Shown piece after piece: positions 15,460 to 23,380 of a stretch of 64,000 nt of DNA. The position numbers and the translations under genes are program-made. The DNA is from Korobacter sp963703075 (lineage in GTDB: Bacteria > Acidobacteriota > Terriglobia > Terriglobales > Acidobacteriaceae). The number at the start of each line of letters is the position of its first letter. Within the stretch, counting starts at the first letter, position 1. The notes under the pieces were generated by a model that saw only the letters and a program-made list of their open reading frames with translations, did no database searches and was not told the DNA's origin. The stretch spans positions 1,922,001 to 1,986,000 of the forward strand of contig OY969786.1 in the NCBI GenBank assembly GCA_963703075.1, read 5' to 3'.

Positions 15460-15912
15460 ATGAAACAGCCAGGATCGAATCGAAACGACATCGTTGCCTT
15501 GCCCTGTGCCTGCGCGAACCTGCGCCGCGCTGCCCGCATCGTTACCCAGCGCTACGATCACGCATTGCAGCCGGCCGGTATCAAGGCAACGCAGTTCACC
15601 CTCCTGCAGGCCCTTGCGCGTAGGGGGAGCATCTCCCAGCGCAGGTTCGGGGAGCTGCTTGGGCTCGACAGCACCACGCTTACCCGGACCCTCGCTTTGC
15701 TGTGCAAGAAGGGATGGGTTCGGGCGACATCCGGAGAAGACCGGCGAGAGCTCAGGCTGGAGCTGACCGAGGCCGGGAAACACAAATACCAGGGCGCGCT
15801 GCGCTATTGGCGTTCAGCCCAAAAACAAATGCAGAAGGCGCTAGGCGCATCAGGGTGGAACCAAATTATGGAGGCGACGATTCGCACCGCTGATCTTGTC
15901 CGGCAAACATAA
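15460..15912 (+). CDS. MarR-family transcriptional regulator
   Basis: 150 residues. A winged helix-turn-helix is visible: HALQPAGIKATQFTLLQALA, then SISQRRFGELLGLDSTTLTRTLALL as the helix-turn-helix, then the wing with KKGWVRATSGEDRRELRLELT. A CACANLRRA segment with two Cys near the N-terminus could serve as a redox switch, as in OhrR-type members, but this is inference. The ATG at 15460 is preferred over the one at 15445 because the latter lies inside the operator. It is divergent from the isomerase/membrane-protein pair and probably autoregulated. Confidence 0.9.
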   Translation: MKQPGSNRNDIVALPCACANLRRAARIVTQRYDHALQPAGIKATQFTLLQALARRGSISQRRFGELLGLDSTTLTRTLALLCKKGWVRATSGEDRRELRLELTEAGKHKYQGALRYWRSAQKQMQKALGASGWNQIMEATIRTADLVRQT

Positions 15913-15934
15913 TCGCCCAGATGCCACGAGTCCA

Positions 15935-16042
15935 CGTTCCGAACTCATCGGCGAGATCGCCCAGTACAAGGACAAGTCCAGACTCTGCTACGTGCGAGTT
16001 CCTGCCGGCAGCATCGTCGCGCCGGCCGAGGAACTCTTCTGA
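15935..16042 (+). pseudogene. possible 3' remnant of a lost gene
   Basis: No start codon is available, but one frame reads like coding sequence up to a TGA at 16040-16042: ELIGEIAQYKDKS, then LCYVRVPAGSIVAPAEELF. Strong coding composition without an upstream start suggests the tail of a gene truncated by a deletion. The parent family is not recognised. This is weak evidence. Confidence 0.25.
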
Positions 16043-16135
16043 AGCCTTGGCGTCCTCACAGAATCCGATGGCCCTTGAGCCGCCGAAAGATCAGCAGTAA
16101 TCTACTTCTCAGGCTCGGACGGAGGTCTCAGGGCA

Positions 16136-16414
16136 ATGTGTCGAAACATCAAGATGCTTTTCAACTTTGATCCACCCGTCACACCGGATGAGATTCGAGC
16201 TGCGTCGCTTCAGTTCGTCCGCAAGATCAGTGGCTTCAATAAGCCATCGAAAGCGAACGAAGAAGCGTTCTTCTCCGCGATCGACGCCGTCTCCCGTGCC
16301 TCGGCGGATCTTCTGCATTCTCTTGAAACGAATGCGCCTCCGAAGAACCGGGACGAGGAGGCGGCGCGACTCAAAGCGCGCAGTGTGAAAAGATTCGGCG
16401 ACCGAATAGCCTGA
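16136..16414 (+). CDS. DUF2277 family protein
   Basis: 92 residues beginning MCRNIKMLFNFDPPVT, followed by EIRAASLQFVRKISGFNKPS, then a helical region and the C-terminal KARSVKRFGDRIA. The MCRNI start, the FNFDPP element and the KPS element are the DUF2277 hallmark, a small cytoplasmic family widespread in soil bacteria, of unknown function. Length is as expected and the start is fixed by the conserved N-terminus. Confidence 0.9.
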   Translation: MCRNIKMLFNFDPPVTPDEIRAASLQFVRKISGFNKPSKANEEAFFSAIDAVSRASADLLHSLETNAPPKNRDEEAARLKARSVKRFGDRIA

Positions 16415-16512
16415 TCCAACAATGCGAATCGGCGTTCGAGTGTCTTTCGTATTCCACGCACCATCGGGCAACGCGGTCGTCTGCCAACTCCACCGATCGT
16501 TGCAGCCCTAAA

Positions 16513-18534
16513 TCATCCGTTCCCGCCGCTCGTATCTGCGAGCTTCTTTTGAATCTCGACGATGGAACCTACTTGAAATTCCGGGTAGATCGTCTGCGCC
16601 AGTTGCAGCGCATGTGCGTAGGCAGCGTGCGCATCCTCTCGACGCTTGAGCGCGGCGAGAACATCTCCCAGCACGATGTTGGACGCCACGGCATTCGGCG
16701 CCAACTGGACGGCCCGTTGAGCCTCGACCAGAGCTGCCTCAGGGTTTCCCTGTTCAAGTAAATGTGCTGCTCTTTGGCGGCGACCAATGGCTTCCGCCTG
16801 GGGAATCTCGAAGTGGCCTTGGTAAACAAAGACGGAGTGCTGGATCACTCCGACCGGCTTCGTCGTCTTGAACTGCTCATACGCGTTCAGTTCTCCCGGA
16901 CCGAACTCGAAGCCAGAGAGATCCCCCGCGCTGATCAGCAACGTGCCATCGATCGACTCAGGCGTGTCGTAGAACGTTTCGCCGGCCCAAAGAGCATCGG
17001 CGGTCGGCAGCATCTTGCAGGGAATGCCGTAATAACTTGTGTCAATCACACCCTCGCCAAAATAGACAAACCAGCAATCTTTTACGCCATGCGCGTCGAG
17101 ATATTTCTTCGTGGCCTTGAGTTGCTGCGCCCAATCCGCATTGGAATCGCTCAACAGCCACCACGCATTCTTTTGTCCGCCCCACGCCTCGTTTACATAG
17201 GACATGTAAGTCGGGTAAGCCCGCAACGAGGTGAACATCTGGAAAAGGAGAAGACCCGCGAATACATACGTCCACTTCCGATGTCTCGCAACTAACAGGA
17301 CCGCTGTGCCGCCGATCAACACATCGAGGAGCGCATAGATCGGCAGCACGTGACGCACCCCGATATTCATATGCGAACTCATGGCCACGGCGAGATAAAT
17401 CACCACGGGAACAGTGAGGAAGAGTACCTCGCGCCAGCGCGCGAATTTGCGAGTCGCGATCGCCCAAAGCACAATGCACATCGAAATCAGGAACGCCAGG
17501 GTGGACTTGATCAGTATTGCGAAGGGAAAGTAGAACCAGACGCCGTGCGGGTACGTCTTTCCGAGGAGGTAGCTCGTATAGAAATCGGCGGTCATGCGCA
17601 CGGTCGCTAAGCCATAAAGATAGGCCTCAGGCAAGAGATGGTAATGCGCAGCAGTCGTCACTACTTTCGCATCGAAGGGCCGCGAGAGTTGCGCCAGGTA
17701 CTGATCTGCCGGCGGATTCAGCGCAAGCCCCGTGGGACGTGCAGCGTACCGGAAACCATAAAAAGCCCACAATATCGTGATCGCCAGGATCGTGATCGCA
17801 GCGAGTGAACCCAAGTGCTGCAGTGCGGTCAATTTCGTCCGGTCAGCATGCGGCTCGGGAGCTTTGGATCCGGCGTAATAGTCGCAAATCGCAAGAGCCA
17901 GGAGGATGGGGAAAACGAGGATTCCAGTATGCTTCGCCGCGAGCGCCAGCCCGGCCGCAACTCCGACCAGCACTAACCGCCCAACCGAGGGCTTCTTTAC
18001 ATAACGATAAAACGCATAGACACTCGCAAACAGAAAGCAGGTCACACCCGTGTCGGTCGTGACCAGCGCACCATGCGCGATCTGGTTGGGATCGAAAACG
18101 AAGAGAAGAAGCGCGACGAACCCCGCTGCCGTTCCGAACATTTCTTGCCCGGCGAGAAACACGAGCAGCGCCAGAAGCAGCGTGAGAACGGAGGCTGCCA
18201 TGCGTGCACGGAAGAGCATGGAGTCCGCATCGTTTTTGAAAAGAAACTCTTTGCCGCCTTGGAACGCCTCCGTCATGAACATGCGGTTTTGCAGTGCCGG
18301 TCGCCTCAGGTTCATGTTCAGAATTGGCAGCGCCGCGAGCATCTTCACCATGGGCGGATGCTCGGGATTGAGTCCGAAGTCGCCCGTCTTAAGGGACATA
18401 TATCCGGCGTAGAGATGATCGTCCTCATCCCATGTTATGGATTCAGTTCGAAGCGTCAGGATGAGTTGCAGCCAAAGCACGAAAAGCAGGGCGAAGACAC
18501 CAAGAGAGACGACACTGCGACGCGGTTCGCTCAA
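16513..18534 (-). CDS. GT39-like membrane glycosyltransferase with TPR tail
   Basis: 673 residues. The first about 450 form a polytopic membrane region with the first loop ESITWDEDDHLYAGY, whose acidic cluster matches the catalytic loop of protein O-mannosyltransferase/ArnT-type (GT-C) enzymes using lipid-linked sugars. A LNPEHPPMVKMLAALP loop also fits the family. A soluble domain follows, then a C-terminal helical part with two TPR-like units (LLEQGNPEAALVEAQRAVQL and VLGDVLAALKRREDAHAAYA). The acceptor, protein or lipid, is unknown. It stands alone between DUF2277 and DUF711. Confidence 0.8.
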   Translation of the reverse strand: MSEPRRSVVSLGVFALLFVLWLQLILTLRTESITWDEDDHLYAGYMSLKTGDFGLNPEHPPMVKMLAALPILNMNLRRPALQNRMFMTEAFQGGKEFLFKNDADSMLFRARMAASVLTLLLALLVFLAGQEMFGTAAGFVALLLFVFDPNQIAHGALVTTDTGVTCFLFASVYAFYRYVKKPSVGRLVLVGVAAGLALAAKHTGILVFPILLALAICDYYAGSKAPEPHADRTKLTALQHLGSLAAITILAITILWAFYGFRYAARPTGLALNPPADQYLAQLSRPFDAKVVTTAAHYHLLPEAYLYGLATVRMTADFYTSYLLGKTYPHGVWFYFPFAILIKSTLAFLISMCIVLWAIATRKFARWREVLFLTVPVVIYLAVAMSSHMNIGVRHVLPIYALLDVLIGGTAVLLVARHRKWTYVFAGLLLFQMFTSLRAYPTYMSYVNEAWGGQKNAWWLLSDSNADWAQQLKATKKYLDAHGVKDCWFVYFGEGVIDTSYYGIPCKMLPTADALWAGETFYDTPESIDGTLLISAGDLSGFEFGPGELNAYEQFKTTKPVGVIQHSVFVYQGHFEIPQAEAIGRRQRAAHLLEQGNPEAALVEAQRAVQLAPNAVASNIVLGDVLAALKRREDAHAAYAHALQLAQTIYPEFQVGSIVEIQKKLADTSGGNG

Positions 18535-18652
18535 GCAAAGCCTCTTGGAATGGACTGTAAACTGGCCGCGATTAAAACACGCCGGATGTGCAGGATGCCA
18601 CGATTAAATCGATTTTGTTGGAATCCACATTCGCGCGGCGGCCGCGCCCGAT

Positions 18653-19888
18653 TCACGGCAACGAGTGTAAAGTCGTATTGAACAAATAAGGATCTTGAAA
18701 GTCGGTTCGGTCTCCGGCCTTTTTTCCTTTCACCAGGAGTAGCCGCCCCGCCAAAGGCTTGTTCCATTTAAAGGCGAGTGAAGCGATATCGCCGAAGATA
18801 CGTTCAATCTGCTCAACGGATATGTCGCCGGGAAGAGGGACCGTATCGAGGCCCGTGGCACAAACGGAGGAATACGCGAGAAGGGAGTCTACGTTGTAGG
18901 TAGATTCCGCCCAACGCTGGGCCATGAGTTTGTCCTCCATGACCGGCAACATCAAGCCGGAGTAGCCTACCTGCTTGACCTGCACTGCCTTCTCCGCGGC
19001 CGTGATGATGCGGGCGGCGGTGAGGGTTCCGCTGGAACCGAAGCGGGCTCCCGTAAAAGCTTCGATCGCGCCTGCGATGGACACATCGCCCAGCGCCGTA
19101 GCGGTCGGATCTAATCCGAGATAGCTCCATCCTGTGGCCGCTGCGACTCTGTTTCCCACCGAGTCGGCAACTTTCGCGTGTACCGTCAACGCAGCCGTAA
19201 GATCGGCGATGGCAGCGTCGGCGTTCCCCTTATCGCGCGCAAACACAGACTGAACCACGTTGGCGGTTTCAAACCCGATCGCAAACTGGCGTCCATCCCC
19301 TTCGTGGTAGGAGCCCGGATAGAAAGGCGTGTGAGGCTTAAGCATGGCGGTCACGGCGAAGTTGAAATTTCCCTGGCCACGCGGACTGTTCTCAGACACA
19401 TACTTCACGAGCTCTGCGGAGCGCCGTATCGATTTCCAGTGGATTCCGTTCTCGTCGGCAATAATGGCGCTTGCGTTAAGGTGGGGCAAGGTCGACAGCA
19501 CGCGCTGTAGAAGATGCATGGCCGAGGGATCGTCGGAATCGTGCAGCAACGCAGGCCCAATATTCGGAACGAACTTCTCCTGCACAGAGAGATCGTCGAG
19601 ATTCTTCAGAAAAGCGAGGGCCTCGTCTTCGGACAGCCCGGAAACGAGCTGGGCCAGAGGTTGGGTGGTGATCCGAACCGTCTGGACTTCGTAGCCGAGG
19701 TCTTTGAACTGGGATTCGACGTCGCGCAGGACGACGACCGCGTCTTCAACCTGCTTGTGAAAGTTTGCGCGGTCGAGCCGAACGAAGGCAGTAATGGCCC
19801 GAACTTTTGGCTTGGAGTTCGAAGAGGAACCCTGGGAGAGAACGGGGATAGATCCGAGCAGCAGCAATACGAGCGCGATGCGCTTCAT
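18653..19888 (-). CDS. exported DUF711 (UPF0210) family protein
   Basis: 411 residues. The DUF711 body is recognisable: VRAITAFVRLDR, then RITTQPLAQLVSG, VPNIGPALLHDSD, and the C-terminal GVSGLMLPVMED-like region (here YSGLMLPVMEDKLMAQRW) with a CATGLDTVPLPGDIS segment. Related cytoplasmic proteins are built on a pyruvate-formate-lyase-like fold. Unusually, the start MKRIALVLLLLGSIPVLSQG is a signal peptide. The ATG at 19888 is used; an in-frame upstream ATG at 19924 would bury the signal peptide. Function is unknown. Confidence 0.85.
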   Translation of the reverse strand: MKRIALVLLLLGSIPVLSQGSSSNSKPKVRAITAFVRLDRANFHKQVEDAVVVLRDVESQFKDLGYEVQTVRITTQPLAQLVSGLSEDEALAFLKNLDDLSVQEKFVPNIGPALLHDSDDPSAMHLLQRVLSTLPHLNASAIIADENGIHWKSIRRSAELVKYVSENSPRGQGNFNFAVTAMLKPHTPFYPGSYHEGDGRQFAIGFETANVVQSVFARDKGNADAAIADLTAALTVHAKVADSVGNRVAAATGWSYLGLDPTATALGDVSIAGAIEAFTGARFGSSGTLTAARIITAAEKAVQVKQVGYSGLMLPVMEDKLMAQRWAESTYNVDSLLAYSSVCATGLDTVPLPGDISVEQIERIFGDIASLAFKWNKPLAGRLLLVKGKKAGDRTDFQDPYLFNTTLHSLP

Positions 19889-20134
19889 GTAGACCTCACG
19901 CGGCAGCAGCGCAGAGTGTAGCAAAGCGGCTGAATGGTTGCGTTTGCGGGAATTTCCGACCTGGTTGCGAAGAAGACCAAGCCGCTAGCCTGCGGTCAGT
20001 CGCGATGGCTTCGTGAGAGGCGGCAAAATTGGATGGGTTCAGCCCAAGTTCTGTCGCGATCTAAACGGGTATACTTGTGGGTTTGACGGCGGGCGGTGGT
20101 CCAGCCTGTCTGCTTATCCAAGGAGTGTGTCTTC

Positions 20135-21514
20135 ATGTCCTCTACCGCTGTCAGTTACGCCCGCGAGAATCAGCCGCGCTTCCTCGACGAACTTAAGAAC
20201 TTCCTCCGTATCCCCAGCGTCAGCACTGCGGAAGAGCACAAGGATGACGTGCGCCGCGCCGCCGAGTTCGTCGCTGATGAGCTCAAGCGCATTGGTTTCG
20301 AGAATGTGGAGATCATCAAGACCAAGGGTCATCCCCTGGTCTACGGCGACTGGCTCCATGCCGAAGGTAAGCCCACCGCGCTCTGCTATGCACACTACGA
20401 TGTGCAGCCCGCGGAACCGCTCGACGAATGGGTCACGCCCCCGTTTGAGCCGACTGAGCGCAACCAGAATCTCTATGCCCGCGGCGCTGTCGACGACAAG
20501 GGCCAGCTCTGGATGCAGATGAAAGCCTTCGAATCGCTCTTCAAAACCGGCGCCGGCAAGCTCCCCATCAACGTTAAAGTAATCCTTGAAGGCGAAGAAG
20601 AGGTGGGCGGCGAATCGATCGAGGAGTACGTCCACACCCACGCTGAAAAGCTGAAGTCCGACTTTGCCCTAGTCAGCGATACCGAGCTCTTTGCCCCCGA
20701 TCTTCCGACGCTGTGTGTCGGTCTCCGCGGCCTGGTCTACACGGAAATCGAGGCCCAGGGCGCGAGCACAGACCTGCACTCCGGCATCTACGGTGGAGCG
20801 GCTCCCAATCCCCTGTTTGCATTGATCGAGATCATCAGCAAGTTGAAGGACGCCAAGGGCAAGATCCTTATCCCCGGCTTCTACGACGACGTCAAAAAGC
20901 CCTCGGCGGCGGAACTGAAGGCGTGGAAGTCGCTTCCCTTTGACGAAGAGGAATACCGCAAGAAAGAAGTCGGTTCAGCCGTGCTGACCGGCGAAGACAA
21001 GTACCCGGTGCTCTATCGCACCTGGGCGCGGCCCACCCTCGAAGTCCACGGCATGCCCGGCGGCTTCGTTGCCTCCGGCGCCAAGACCGTCATTCCCGGC
21101 AAGGCTTCGGCCAAGGTTTCCATGCGCCTTGTGCCCGACCAAAATCCCGACGACATCCTCAAGAAGTACACCGAGTACGTGCATTCGCTCACGCCGAAAG
21201 GCATTCAGCTCAAAATCAAGGTGCACAGCAAAGGCCCCGCGATCGTCGTCGGCACCAACAACAAGTTCGTAAAGGCCTCCACTGAAGCCATGCACGAGAT
21301 CTTCGGCAAAGACACTGTCTATATTCGCTCCGGTGGTTCCATCCCCATCGTGGCCCAGTTCGCCAACGACCTGAAGATTCCCTCGGTGATGATGGGCTTC
21401 GGTCTGCCCGACGATAACCTGCATGCCCCCAACGAGAAGTTCCACATTCCCAACTTCTACCGTGGCATCGAGTCGCTTGCCCGCTTCTTCGAAATTCTCG
21501 GCAACGAGAAATAA
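20135..21514 (+). CDS. M20-family dipeptidase
   Basis: 459-residue cytoplasmic zinc peptidase of the M20/ArgE/DapE/CPG2 group. Metal and catalytic residues are in LCYAHYDVQP (zinc His and catalytic Asp), RGAVDDKGQ (bridging Asp), LEGEEEVGG (catalytic and zinc Glu) and the later SDTELF and C-terminal H of DDNLHAPNE. The lid dimerisation domain occupies about residues 200-380. The P-F-E-P and D-x-x-G spacing is that of dipeptidases/carnosinase-like members, which hydrolyse Xaa-Xaa dipeptides. AAGGAG ten bases before the ATG at 20135 decides the start; an upstream in-frame ATG (20096) is not supported. Confidence 0.93.
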   Translation: MSSTAVSYARENQPRFLDELKNFLRIPSVSTAEEHKDDVRRAAEFVADELKRIGFENVEIIKTKGHPLVYGDWLHAEGKPTALCYAHYDVQPAEPLDEWVTPPFEPTERNQNLYARGAVDDKGQLWMQMKAFESLFKTGAGKLPINVKVILEGEEEVGGESIEEYVHTHAEKLKSDFALVSDTELFAPDLPTLCVGLRGLVYTEIEAQGASTDLHSGIYGGAAPNPLFALIEIISKLKDAKGKILIPGFYDDVKKPSAAELKAWKSLPFDEEEYRKKEVGSAVLTGEDKYPVLYRTWARPTLEVHGMPGGFVASGAKTVIPGKASAKVSMRLVPDQNPDDILKKYTEYVHSLTPKGIQLKIKVHSKGPAIVVGTNNKFVKASTEAMHEIFGKDTVYIRSGGSIPIVAQFANDLKIPSVMMGFGLPDDNLHAPNEKFHIPNFYRGIESLARFFEILGNEK

Positions 21515-21532
21515 ACGCGTCGCTAGAACGTA

Positions 21533-21650
21533 TGGCTGCCCCACCCTTGTCGCAAGGCAACAGGGTGGGTCGCATGAAAACCGCTTCCATCCGGGTGCCC
21601 CATCCTGAGCAAAGCGAAGGGTGGGGATTTCATTCCGCGGCCAGCCTAAA
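21533..21650. repeat. two imperfect intergenic hairpin repeats
   Basis: Just after the peptidase stop there are two GC-rich inverted repeats, the first with arms CCCACCCTTG and CAGGGTGGG, the second with arms CCCCATCCTGAG and AAGGGTGGGG around a CAAAGCG centre. They resemble the dispersed palindromes common between genes in Acidobacteriota. Either could terminate transcription, but neither has a T-run on the plus strand. Confidence 0.55.
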
Positions 21651-21680
21651 TCCCCGCCGATGCCCCATCGCTCTCCCTTG

Positions 21681-21900
21681 TCATTGCGAGGAGCGCAGCG
21701 ACGTGGCAATCTGCTGGTTGAAAAGCTTCACGGCAAGCCAAAGACTCCGCCCGCCGTTCCCTCATTCTCCCTTGTCATTGCGAGGAGCGCAGCGACGCGG
21801 CAATCCGCTGGTTGAAAAGCTTCGCGGCAAGCCAAAGACTCTGCCCGCAGTTCCCTCGCTCCATTGTCATTGCGAGGAGCGCAGCGACGCGGCAATCTGC
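21681..21900. repeat. three-copy tandem repeat with TCATTGCGAGGAGCGCAGCG core
   Basis: A core of about 31 bases starting TCATTGCGAGGAGCGCAGCG and ending GGCAATC occurs three times, beginning at 21681, 21775 and 21867 (spacing 94 and 92). The first two copies also share their flanks (GGTTGAAAAGCTTC, then GGCAAGCCAAAGACTC), so the unit is about 93 bases. The core ends are inverted (ATTGC / GCAAT). Core sequences of this kind are dispersed intergenic repeats in many bacteria and give spurious peptides such as CHCEERSD when translated. No gene is present here. Confidence 0.85.
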
Positions 21901-21969
21901 CGTCCCTCGCGTCGCCAGCGCTTTCCCTTGGCCCTTCCAGGAAGTCGCGCAGCGACGCCAGTTGATTAG

Positions 21970-22026
21970 CCCAGCACGTGAGTGCTGGGACGCGTCCTCC
22001 CAGAGGAAGAGTCCGCGTGAGCGGAC
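21970..22026. repeat. two short hairpins with the same GTGA loop
   Basis: CCCAGCAC-GTGA-GTGCTGGG (21970-21989) and GTCCGC-GTGA-GCGGAC (22011-22026) are perfect small hairpins sharing the loop GTGA, 21 bases apart. The shared loop suggests a related origin, perhaps as part of a dispersed element. They lie 145 bases or more before the Nudix gene. Confidence 0.6.
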
Positions 22027-22170
22027 GGCAGAGATGATAACTCCTTATTCCGCAATATTTTAGCTCTAACCATTCTGGAATCTATATTTTGCGCCCCGTT
22101 GTATCCCAAACTGCTGAAAATACAGGGAGCGTAGGGGAGGGCCAGGCGCTCCTGCGATATTCTTGATTCA

Positions 22171-22740
22171 ATGCCGAAGAAACAGAAATCCGCCAAGATT
22201 CTCTCCGCCAGGACCGTCTACAAGGGACCCCTTTTCCGCGTTGCCATCGAGAATATCCAGGACCCCGAGGGCAACAAGGGACGCCGCGACATTGTTCATC
22301 ACGGTGGCTCGGTCGTGATCCTTCCAGTGGATGATTCAGGTCGCGAGCCGCGCGTTCTGCTGGTGCGCCAGTTCCGCCACGCTGCCGGGCAATACCTCTG
22401 GGAACTCCCGGCCGGGGGCCTCGACGGCAAGGAAGACCCGATGGGCGGCGCAAAACGCGAACTGCTGGAAGAGACCGGCTATCGCTCCGAGAACTGGAGC
22501 CGCGCGCTGTTTTTCTATGTCAGTCCGGGCTTCCTCGACGAGAGCATGGCGATCTACCTCGCCAAGGGCCTGAAGAAAGGCAAAGCGCAGCCGGAAGACG
22601 ACGAATTCATCACCAAACGTCTTTTTTCGCTCAAAAATGCGCTGAAGATGGCGCTCAACGGCAAGATTCTCGACGCAAAAACCATCGCCGGCGTCCTCTG
22701 GTTACAGGAAAAATTCCGTTCCGGAAAACTGAAAAAATAA
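22171..22740 (+). CDS. Nudix hydrolase, ADP-ribose pyrophosphatase type
   Basis: 189-residue cytoplasmic hydrolase. A complete Nudix box is present around residues 89-111: G, five residues, E, then the REL and EET segments, ending in GY (AKRELLEETGY). The context before it (VLLVRQFRHAAGQYLWELPAGG) is typical of ADP-ribose pyrophosphatases, which cleave ADP-ribose to AMP and ribose 5-phosphate. The start MPKKQKSAKI is basic and lacks a signal. The stop codon (22738-22740) abuts the stop of the convergent zinc-ribbon gene at 22741, with no space for a separate terminator. Confidence 0.92.
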   Translation: MPKKQKSAKILSARTVYKGPLFRVAIENIQDPEGNKGRRDIVHHGGSVVILPVDDSGREPRVLLVRQFRHAAGQYLWELPAGGLDGKEDPMGGAKRELLEETGYRSENWSRALFFYVSPGFLDESMAIYLAKGLKKGKAQPEDDEFITKRLFSLKNALKMALNGKILDAKTIAGVLWLQEKFRSGKLKK

Positions 22741-23295
22741 TTACGGCGAAACCGTGATGGTGACGCTGGAGGCGCGGGTTTCGTCGGCCTTGCTGCCGGC
22801 GATCACGTGATAAACGCCGGGCGCTGAAGGCGCGGTGTATTTTCCCGCCGAGAACACGCGGCCATCGTGAGCGCTAGCGCCGGCGGAAACTACCGAGCCG
22901 CCCGCCGCTCCCTCCGCCACACTCCAGCGCACATCGGTATTTTCTGCCCCCACCACGGATGCCTCGAGAAGGTGCGATTCACCAGCCTTGAGGGTGAGTT
23001 GCGGCGGCGTGACCGCCACATCGACGCCGCTCAGTTTCTTGCCCGCCTTCCTGAACTGCATCATCTCGAAGCCCAGGACGGCCATGACGATGATGAACAC
23101 GGCAAGGATGACGAGGGGCGCCTTGCTGGAATGATGGACGACAGGAACCGGGGGCGGGGCGATGGGATCGGGCGCCGATGCCGTCATGATGGGCGCCGGC
23201 ACGCTGGCATCCCCGGGCGGGGCTACCGGGGCACCACAACCCTCGCAAAATTTCGCGCCCTCGCTGAGTGGCTTGCCGCAATTCGCGCAGAACAC
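22741..23295 (-). CDS. zinc-ribbon, single-TM, Ig-like domain protein
   Basis: 184 residues. The first 23 carry a zinc ribbon (MFCANCGKPLSEGAKFCEGC; four Cys). A Pro/Ala-rich linker is followed by one membrane segment near residues 58-78 (APLVILAVFIIVMAVLGFEM). The C-terminal about 90 residues form an Ig-like beta domain (VTPPQLTLKAGESHLLEASV, then DVRWSVAEG and a final SSVTITVSP) of the kind seen in BIG-type surface proteins. The topology implies a cytoplasmic zinc ribbon and an exported Ig-like domain. The function is not known. It is just downstream of the ABC-F gene on the same strand (85 bases). Confidence 0.75.
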   Translation of the reverse strand: MFCANCGKPLSEGAKFCEGCGAPVAPPGDASVPAPIMTASAPDPIAPPPVPVVHHSSKAPLVILAVFIIVMAVLGFEMMQFRKAGKKLSGVDVAVTPPQLTLKAGESHLLEASVVGAENTDVRWSVAEGAAGGSVVSAGASAHDGRVFSAGKYTAPSAPGVYHVIAGSKADETRASSVTITVSP

Positions 23296-23380
23296 TGACC
23301 GTCCCCCCGAAACCCGCGCCTATTCTGCCCTTTGGCGCGATCAGCTCGCAATCGAAAAATACAACGAGCACGGCGCGTAA

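Noticed and set aside
21681..21900. A CRISPR-like pattern of three spaced repeats
   Set aside because: Only three copies, unit spacing of about 93 bases, and the between-core sequence is itself repeated, so there are no unique spacers and no cas genes nearby.
21532..22063. Several open frames up to 145 codons with peptides such as CHCEERSD and SLRGAQRRGN
   Set aside because: They are translations of the intergenic repeat units in different frames, a well-known source of spurious proteins.
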